This document shows, piece after piece, positions 6,418-11,563 of a stretch of DNA of 11,563 nt. The DNA is from Acidobacteriota bacterium (GTDB taxonomy: Bacteria > Acidobacteriota > Vicinamibacteria > Vicinamibacterales > Fen-181). Location: NCBI GenBank assembly GCA_003157675.1, contig PMKG01000108.1, forward strand, positions 148 through 11,710, given 5' to 3'. Position numbers and translations under genes: made by a program. The notes under the pieces are model-generated. The model worked only from the letters and a program-made list of their open reading frames with translations. It was not told where the DNA came from and ran no database searches. How positions within the stretch are numbered: the first letter of the stretch is position 1; the number at the start of each line of letters is the position of its first letter.

Positions 6418-7110
6418 CTATCCCTTCTTCCCGGCGTCGGGATCCAGGACACCTGTGTAAATCGCCATGCCGACGACGGCGTCGATACCCATGGCGGCAA
6501 GCGCGTCGACCTCGGCCTGAGTCGTGATGCCGCCCGCGGCCGACAGATGCCTCGTCGTGGCGGCGCGAATGACTTCGACAGCGGCCACGTCGATTCCCTG
6601 CATCAGCCCTTCGTGGTCGACGTCGGTGTAGAGGAACTCGTCGCAGTACGGCTCGAGCGCCTTCATCGCCTCGACCGGCGTGATGGTCAGCGCCTTCCGC
6701 CAGCCGTGCGTGACCAACCGACCGCCGCGCGTGTCGAGTGCGGCAACCACCCGCTCGCGCCCGATGGCTTCCGAGACCTTCGCCGCAAACCCCAGATCCG
6801 GCCGGTTGTCCTTGAAGAGCGCCGTGCTGAGGACGATCTTCTTCGCGCCGGCGTCGATGACTTCCCTGGCCCGGTCCACCGACCGGATGCCCCCGCCCAC
6901 GCGGCAGGCGAGCTTGGCCGACACGCGCCGGACCAGATCGTTGTTGTCGCCCGAGCCCATCGCGGCGTCGAGGTCGATGATCTGGACAATCGGGAAGCTC
7001 TGGAAGCGCCGGACCCAGCGGAAGACGTCCGAGCTTTCGATGGCCACATTGTCGCCCTGGACGAGCTGGACGACCTTGCCGCCTTTGAGGTCGATACTGG
7101 GAATGAGCAT
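6418..7110 (-). CDS. hisA: HisA-type phosphoribosylformimino-AICAR-phosphate isomerase
   Basis: This 230-residue TIM-barrel protein fits HisA, which isomerises ProFAR to PRFAR in histidine synthesis in the cytoplasm. Supporting motifs are the N-terminal IPSIDLKGGKVVQL with catalytic-type D7, the phosphate loop VGGGIRS (71-77), ALDTRGG with the second Asp at 126, VTHGW (133-137), LYTDVDHEGLMQGID (160-174), and the second phosphate loop SAAGGI (190-195). It is a little shorter than usual (about 240-250) and has Gln15 where many HisA proteins have Arg (VRL to VQL), so it belongs to a divergent branch. A HisA/HisF-related but different substrate use cannot be excluded. No other his gene is nearby. 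No good Shine-Dalgarno site is seen before the ATG at 7110. Confidence 0.85.
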   Translation of the reverse strand: MLIPSIDLKGGKVVQLVQGDNVAIESSDVFRWVRRFQSFPIVQIIDLDAAMGSGDNNDLVRRVSAKLACRVGGGIRSVDRAREVIDAGAKKIVLSTALFKDNRPDLGFAAKVSEAIGRERVVAALDTRGGRLVTHGWRKALTITPVEAMKALEPYCDEFLYTDVDHEGLMQGIDVAAVEVIRAATTRHLSAAGGITTQAEVDALAAMGIDAVVGMAIYTGVLDPDAGKKG

Positions 7111-7193
7111 GCGACCGGTTCTTCGGACCCACTAGGATGGCACCGGAGTGCCCCCGTCGGCAAGACACCCCACGATCGTCGGCGAAGGCCTGA

Positions 7194-7471
7194 CTACCGA
7201 ATCAAATGCTCGATATATTTCGGATCGCCGTCCAGCGAATGGCCCCTCAGGAACGCCCACGCCGCGCGTTCACCCGCGACGACACGGCGTAGTAGTTGTG
7301 ATCGTGTCCCTTGATGATGTCGGCCTGGATCGGGACCCCGCGGGCCTTGAAGCCGTCGACCGTCGCCGTCACGTCCCTGGCTGGAAAGAAGGGGTCCTGG
7401 TCCCCCACGACGATCCCGATGGGGATCGGCCGCGTGATGACGAGTAACAGCCGGACGCGCCTGAGCCTCAC
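7194..7471 (-). pseudogene. C-terminal remnant of an alpha/beta hydrolase, frameshifted
   Basis: Between the S9 peptidase stop and hisA lies the tail of an alpha/beta hydrolase. The minus-strand frame ending at 7247 reads IPIGIVVGDQDPFFP and then IIKGHDHNYYAVSSRVN, which look like the acid (GDQD) and histidine (HDHNYY) regions of an esterase or PHB-depolymerase/dienelactone-hydrolase-like enzyme. After RVN the frame breaks at about 7263-7267. In the next frame the sequence continues naturally as AWAFLRGHSLDGDPKYIEHLIR and stops at 7194-7196. The nucleophile-serine half is absent: upstream in this frame is only the antisense shadow of the peptidase. A GTG at 7471 preceded by GGGGAGGG could start a 74-residue product, but it would lack the catalytic serine. 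The remaining gap, 7111-7193, shows nothing recognisable. Confidence 0.65.
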
Positions 7472-7485
7472 GATGCCCTCCCCTC

Positions 7486-9450
7486 CTAGTGCTTCTCCCC
7501 GAACACGTACTTCCCGAACCAGTCGAGGTTGTGCTCCATCGCGGCGCGGTTCGCCTTGGGCTTGGTCAGCCCGTGCCCGAAGCCCTTGTAGACGATGAGC
7601 GTCGCCGGCACGCCCTGGTCCCGCAGCCCCTGGTAGAGCTCGAAGGCGTTCGGGATCGGCACGCGCGGGTCCTTCTCGCCGTGCTGAATGAGCGTCGGCG
7701 CCTTCGCGTTCTTGATGTAGGTGATGGGCGAGGTCTTCCGGTAGATCTCCGGATCGTCCCACGGCGTCGCCTTCAGATACGCCCTCGTGAACGGGTGGAT
7801 GTCGGTGTTGACGTAGTAGGTCATCCAGTCGGAGATCCCGGCGCCGACCGACACCGCCTTGAACCGCGCGCTGTCGTGCGTGGTCAGGAACGCGGAGATG
7901 TAGCCCCCCTGGCTCCAGCCCATCACGCCGACCCGGTCGTTGTCCGCGATGCCCAGCGCGACGAGGTTGTCGACGCCAGAGATGACGTCCCACGCGTCGC
8001 CGATGCCGAGATTGCGGATGTTCAGCGAGCGGAACTTCTCGCCGTAGCCCGCGCTGCCGCGGTAGTTCGGCTCGAGGACGACCGCGCCCTTCGCGAGCCA
8101 AACGTCGATCGGATACGAGCTGGCGCTCGCGAACGGCGTCGGCCGCGACACGCCGGTCGGCCCGCCGTGGATGACGACGAGCAGCGGATACCGCGTGCCT
8201 GGCGCGAACCCCGCTGGCTTGTGGAGCACCCCTTCGATGACGGTGCCGTCCTGGCTCTTCCACGAGACGACCTCGTTTGTCCCCTTGATCCAGCCGTCGG
8301 TCTGCTTCCCGAGCTCGGTCAGGCGCTTCGGCTGCATTGTCGCGACCGGCGCGACGAAGACCTCTGGGAAGCTCTTCGCGTCGGACGCGATGAAGGCCGT
8401 CACCGACGCATCCCGGCAGAGCGTGAACCCACTCCCGATCCAGTTGTCGGAGGGGGCCAGCCTGGTCACCTTACGCGTGACCGGGTCGAGGCGATACAGG
8501 TACGACCAGGTGTGGAACGACGCCTGAAAATAGATCCCCTGCTGTGTCCACGCGACGACCGCCGGGTTCTCGTCGAACTCGGCGCTGAGCACCTGGATGG
8601 CGCCTCCCGATGCGGGAATGACGGCGAGGCGCGCGTTCGAGTAGCTGTAGTAATCCTTGTTGCCCATGGCCGTTTCGAACAGGATCTGCCGGCCGTCGGG
8701 CGAGTAGTGCGGTGCGCTGTCCGGCCCGACCTGCGCGACGAGCGGCCGGGTCTTCCCGTCCGCCACCGAGACGACCGAGATGTCCGAGGTGGCCGAGCTG
8801 GGCGGGTCGGTCTTCGGGCTGAAGTCGAACGCGATCTCCCGGCCGTCGGGCGAGAACTCGAAGCTCGCGACCGAGAAGTCGCCCTCGGTGAGCTTGCGCA
8901 CCTTCTTGCCCGAGAGGTCGATCACGTAGAGATGCGTCATCGTCTGGTCCTGGTCGATGACCTCGAACTCGCCGTACTTCTTGTCGCGATCCTTGAGCGC
9001 CTGAGGCTTGGGGTCGGCCGCCGTGAAGGCGATCTGCTTCCCATCCGGCGACCAGGCGAACGACGAGACGCCGTCCTCCTGCGAGGTGAGCGCCTCGGCC
9101 TCTCCGCCCGTCGGGTCGATGAGGTAGACCTGCCGCTTGTCGGTGCGGTCCGAGACGAAGGCGAGACGGCTGCCGTCGGGCGACCAGGCAGGGTTGCTCG
9201 ACGACTTCTTCGCGTTGGTCAGCTGGCGCGTCGCCCCGGTGGCGACGTCCGCGATCCAGATCTCCGTCTCGTAGGCGTTGTCGTCCCAGTTCGTCTCGCG
9301 CACGGTGTAGGCGACGCGCGCGGCGTCGGGAGATATCACCGGCGACCCGGCGCGGTGGAGCGAGACGAGCTGATCGATCGTCGGCACGGTCTGCGCGACG
9401 GCCGGCGTCGACGCCAGAACGGCGAGGAGCAGGAGAGCGGCTTTCTTCAT
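7486..9450 (-). CDS. Secreted S9-family peptidase (prolyl oligopeptidase/dipeptidyl aminopeptidase type)
   Basis: This 654-residue serine peptidase should act in the periplasm or outside the cell on short peptides. A Sec signal peptide covers residues 1-20 (MKKAALLLLAVLASTPAVAQ). Residues about 25-385 form a beta-propeller of WD/TolB-like blades, with repeated SPDG motifs (WSPDGSRLAF near 89-98, WSPDGKQIAF near 133-142, FSPDGREIAF near 199-208, YSPDGRQILF near 249-258). The C-terminal alpha/beta-hydrolase domain holds the triad: Ser513 in GWSQGGY, Asp594 in GEKDPRVP and His626 in GFGHGL. HGGPTG (428-433) supplies the oxyanion-hole region. All catalytic residues are present and the length is normal for S9 enzymes. 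The ATG overlaps the decarboxylase stop by ATGA, so it is the third gene of the operon. The exact subfamily (S9B or S9C) is not certain. Confidence 0.95.
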   Translation of the reverse strand: MKKAALLLLAVLASTPAVAQTVPTIDQLVSLHRAGSPVISPDAARVAYTVRETNWDDNAYETEIWIADVATGATRQLTNAKKSSSNPAWSPDGSRLAFVSDRTDKRQVYLIDPTGGEAEALTSQEDGVSSFAWSPDGKQIAFTAADPKPQALKDRDKKYGEFEVIDQDQTMTHLYVIDLSGKKVRKLTEGDFSVASFEFSPDGREIAFDFSPKTDPPSSATSDISVVSVADGKTRPLVAQVGPDSAPHYSPDGRQILFETAMGNKDYYSYSNARLAVIPASGGAIQVLSAEFDENPAVVAWTQQGIYFQASFHTWSYLYRLDPVTRKVTRLAPSDNWIGSGFTLCRDASVTAFIASDAKSFPEVFVAPVATMQPKRLTELGKQTDGWIKGTNEVVSWKSQDGTVIEGVLHKPAGFAPGTRYPLLVVIHGGPTGVSRPTPFASASSYPIDVWLAKGAVVLEPNYRGSAGYGEKFRSLNIRNLGIGDAWDVISGVDNLVALGIADNDRVGVMGWSQGGYISAFLTTHDSARFKAVSVGAGISDWMTYYVNTDIHPFTRAYLKATPWDDPEIYRKTSPITYIKNAKAPTLIQHGEKDPRVPIPNAFELYQGLRDQGVPATLIVYKGFGHGLTKPKANRAAMEHNLDWFGKYVFGEKH

Positions 9451-10901
9451 GATCGTTCCAGCAGGGATGTCGCGAGTTCCCAGGCGCGCGCCACGTGGCG
9501 CTGCTCGGTTCTGAGGTTGCCGATGGCCAGCCTGAGCGTGAACCGGCCGTTGAGCTTGGTGTGCGAGAGGAACACGTCGCCGCTCGCGTTCATCGCGTCG
9601 AGCAACCGCTGGTTGAGCGCTTCGAGGCCGGCCTCCGACCACGCCTTCCCGCGCGGCTTCGCCCTGAAGCAGACGACGCTGAACGGCACCGGCGCCAGGC
9701 GCTCGAAGTCGGGGTCGGCGTCCACCCAGCCCGCGAACAGGCGCGCGAGGCGCATGTGCTCGGACAAACGGTCGCGGATCCCCTCGGCGCCGAAATAGCG
9801 CAGGATCATCCACAGCTTGAGCGCGCGGAACCGCCGGCCGAGCTGCACGCCGGTGTCCATCAGGTTCTGAACGGTGCCGGCTTCGGCCGTCCGCAGGTAC
9901 TCCGGCGTGAGCGAGAAGGCCTGGCGGAGCAGGTCCATCCGGCGGCAGTAGAACGCGCTGAGGTCGAACGGCGTGAACAGCCACTTGTGCGGATTCATCA
10001 CCAACGAGTCGGCGCGATCGGCGCCGTCGAGAATCCACCGGCACTCGGGGACGATGGCCGCCGCGCCGCCGTAAGCGCAGTCGAGGTGGAGCCACACGTC
10101 TTCGCGCTGGCAGATCGCGGCGATCGCCGCGACCGGGTCCACGCTGGTGGTGGACGTGGTTCCGACCGTCGCCACGACCGCCATGGGCACGACGCCCACG
10201 CGCCGATCCTCGGCGATCGCCCGCTCGAGGGCGTCGGTCCGCATGCGGAACTCCGCGTCGGACTCGATCTTCCTGAGCGCGTCGTGGCCGAGGCCGAGCA
10301 GGATGACGGCCTTGTCGATCGACGAGTGGGCCTGGTCCGAGCAGTAGACGCGGTAGCGCGGAAGCTCCGGCCGGCCGGCCATTCCCGACGCGCGCACGCC
10401 GGCGACGGCCGCCTCGCGCGCCGTGGCGAGCGCATGCAGGCTCGAGACCGAGGCCGTGTCGTAGATGACCCCCTCGAACGTGTCGGGCAGCCCCATGAGC
10501 TGGCGCAGCCACCCGAGCGACACCTCCTCGAGCTCGGTGACCGAGGGCGAGGTGCGCCACAGCATTCCCTGCACGTTGAGCGCCGCCGACAGGAACTCGG
10601 CCAGCACGCCCGGCGCGCTCCCGGTAATCGCGAAGTAGGCGAAGAAGCCGGGGTGGTTCCAGTGCGTGATCCCGGGGACGATCAGCCGGTCGAAGTCGGC
10701 GAGGATCGAGGCGAACGCCTCACCCTGCTCAGGCGGATCCGCGGGCAGGCTCCGCCGGATGTCTCCCGGCGCGACCCGGGACAGCACCGGGTACCGCTCC
10801 GGGTGCGCCAGATAGTCGGCAATCCAGTCGACGACGCGGTAGCCCTCGCGCCGGAACGTCTCGGGATCCATGTCGCCAAACCGGTTCTCCGGATCGGTCA
10901 T
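9447..10901 (-). CDS. Group II PLP-dependent amino-acid decarboxylase (aromatic-L-amino-acid decarboxylase-like)
   Basis: This 484-residue cytoplasmic enzyme removes the carboxyl group of an L-amino acid, probably aromatic, to give an amine. Its length matches the aromatic amino-acid decarboxylase family, and key residues fall at nearly the human AADC numbers: WNHPGFFAYF (81-90) for substrate binding, His192 in AHSS stacking on PLP, Asp274 in HLDCAYGG contacting the pyridine nitrogen, and the PLP lysine Lys306 in NPHKW. LGRRFRALKLW (354-364) is also family-typical. The mobile catalytic loop differs: by hand alignment the position of human Tyr332 is Leu347 (QNLMDTGVQLGRR), and no Tyr is nearby in that segment. 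There is no signal peptide. Both ends overlap neighbours by ATGA, so it is the middle gene of a phosphatase, decarboxylase, peptidase operon. The exact substrate is not readable. Confidence 0.93.
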   Translation of the reverse strand: MTDPENRFGDMDPETFRREGYRVVDWIADYLAHPERYPVLSRVAPGDIRRSLPADPPEQGEAFASILADFDRLIVPGITHWNHPGFFAYFAITGSAPGVLAEFLSAALNVQGMLWRTSPSVTELEEVSLGWLRQLMGLPDTFEGVIYDTASVSSLHALATAREAAVAGVRASGMAGRPELPRYRVYCSDQAHSSIDKAVILLGLGHDALRKIESDAEFRMRTDALERAIAEDRRVGVVPMAVVATVGTTSTTSVDPVAAIAAICQREDVWLHLDCAYGGAAAIVPECRWILDGADRADSLVMNPHKWLFTPFDLSAFYCRRMDLLRQAFSLTPEYLRTAEAGTVQNLMDTGVQLGRRFRALKLWMILRYFGAEGIRDRLSEHMRLARLFAGWVDADPDFERLAPVPFSVVCFRAKPRGKAWSEAGLEALNQRLLDAMNASGDVFLSHTKLNGRFTLRLAIGNLRTEQRHVARAWELATSLLERS

Positions 10902-11530
10902 GGTCGTGTCTTTCCGTGCGACTTGAGGTACTCCAGGATGAAGGTGCGCAGCGGCCCGGGGACGTTCTTGGCGAGGTCCGGCAGCTCGTTCATCGCCTTG
11001 TCCGCCGGCCAGTCGTCGACCATCACCCGCTTGACGGCCCAGAACATCGACGCGCGGCCGCCGCTCGCGCAGTGCAGCATCATCGGCTGGTTCTCCGGGA
11101 CCGCGAACGCCTTCAGGAAGTCGTCGAGCTTTGAGGCGTCGGGCGTGGCGCTCGCAAACGGCACGTGGATGTAGCGGATCCCCGCCGCCTCGGCGGCCTT
11201 CTGCTCTTCCGTGACGTTCGCGCCGGGCTCGGATTCGGTGCGCAGGTTGACGATCGACTTGAAGCCGACCTGCTTGAGCGCCGCAAAGGCCTCGGGCGAG
11301 AGCGAGCCGCCGCAGGCGATGGTGGCGTCGACCCTGGTGAAGTTCCGGACGCCGGTGACGGCATCTGGCGCGGGTGCGCCCTGGTCGGGATTGGCTTGAG
11401 GCGTGGATGGCGAACCGGCGGCCGCCTGCGCCAGGACGCCTCGGGTGCCTGGCGCGACGAGCAGGAACGCGGCAAGGATGAGAACCAGGAGCGAGCGAAC
11501 GGACATGGCGTGCTTCGTCATGTCCGCCAT
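10898..11530 (-). CDS. Secreted dual-specificity-phosphatase-like protein (DUF442/beta-lactamase-hydrolase-like fold)
   Basis: This 210-residue protein carries the Cys-based phosphatase signature HCASGGRAS (153-161), with nucleophile Cys154 and Arg159 in the CX5R arrangement. The lead-in, GGSLSPEAFAALKQVGFKSIVNLR (74-97, as two adjoining motifs), resembles the DUF442/BLH-type phosphatases often found with sulfide or stress genes. No rhodanese or sulfur gene is nearby. A hydrophobic N-terminal segment (VRSLLVLILAAFLLVAPG) ending near VLAQ marks it as exported; a Pro/Ala-rich linker follows. Three in-frame ATGs are possible (11530, 11521, 11506). The last gives the cleanest signal peptide (MSVRSLL), the first the longest product; none has a strong Shine-Dalgarno site. 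The stop overlaps the decarboxylase start by ATGA, making it the first visible gene of the operon. The substrate is unknown. Confidence 0.82.
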   Translation of the reverse strand: MADMTKHAMSVRSLLVLILAAFLLVAPGTRGVLAQAAAGSPSTPQANPDQGAPAPDAVTGVRNFTRVDATIACGGSLSPEAFAALKQVGFKSIVNLRTESEPGANVTEEQKAAEAAGIRYIHVPFASATPDASKLDDFLKAFAVPENQPMMLHCASGGRASMFWAVKRVMVDDWPADKAMNELPDLAKNVPGPLRTFILEYLKSHGKTRP

Positions 11531-11563
11531 TCTACCGCCAAGGGGTCGGAGCGGTTTTTCGCG

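Noticed and set aside
7472..8263. Upstream extension of the hydrolase-remnant frame into the peptidase gene
   Set aside because: This part is merely another frame of the peptidase coding region, with no hydrolase motif such as GxSxG.
7489..9798. 769-codon plus-strand open frame opposite the S9 peptidase
   Set aside because: Mirror of a clear real gene with complete catalytic triad; composition is Arg/Val/Asp-rich without domains.
9495..11174. 559-codon plus-strand open frame opposite the decarboxylase and phosphatase
   Set aside because: Same reason: antisense shadow in high-GC DNA.
11529..11534. Possible -10 box (TAGAAT on the minus strand) for the phosphatase operon
   Set aside because: It overlaps the first ATG and no convincing -35 hexamer is found at the right distance.

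Overview
The window is GC-rich and densely coding. It looks like an environmental, Gram-negative-type (two-membrane) bacterium: it has a TolC-family outer-membrane protein, several Sec signal peptides and a secreted S9 peptidase. Gene style suggests Acidobacteriota, perhaps Vicinamibacteria (a divergent HisA, a DUF4097-like beta-repeat protein, a zinc-ribbon MscL). That placement is inference from style, not from a marker gene. No rRNA, tRNA, CRISPR array, transposase or phage gene was seen.

Region 1 (1-4892, plus strand) is one compact operon for a tripartite ABC-2 type exporter resembling E. coli YbhGFSR. It runs: the C-terminal part of a first ATPase (cut by the window edge), a TolC-like outer-membrane channel, a second ATPase, and two ABC-2 permeases. 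Stop and start codons overlap by four bases (ATGA) or lie 2-14 bases apart, so the genes are probably co-translated. In E. coli the two ATPase domains form one protein (YbhF); here they are separate genes with the channel gene between them. A periplasmic HlyD/YbhG-like adaptor is expected just upstream, outside the window. The two ATPases carry complementary defects that would fall in the same composite ATP site.

Region 2 (4893-7193) holds three minus-strand genes: an MscL channel with a C-terminal zinc ribbon, a secreted DUF4097-like protein built from repeated FSG motifs, and a stand-alone HisA-type isomerase. The spaces between them are unusually structured: a palindrome at the mscL stop, a very GC-rich hairpin touching the mscL ribosome-binding site, a triplicated in-frame stop codon, and an 8-bp-periodic GATC array arranged as an inverted repeat.

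Region 3 (7194-11530, minus strand) is an operon read from right to left: a secreted dual-specificity-phosphatase-like protein, a group II PLP-dependent amino-acid decarboxylase and a secreted prolyl-oligopeptidase-family (S9) peptidase, joined by two ATGA overlaps. Behind it lies the frameshifted C-terminal stub of an alpha/beta hydrolase. Peptide breakdown outside the cytoplasm followed by amino-acid decarboxylation inside is a plausible shared theme, but it is inferred.
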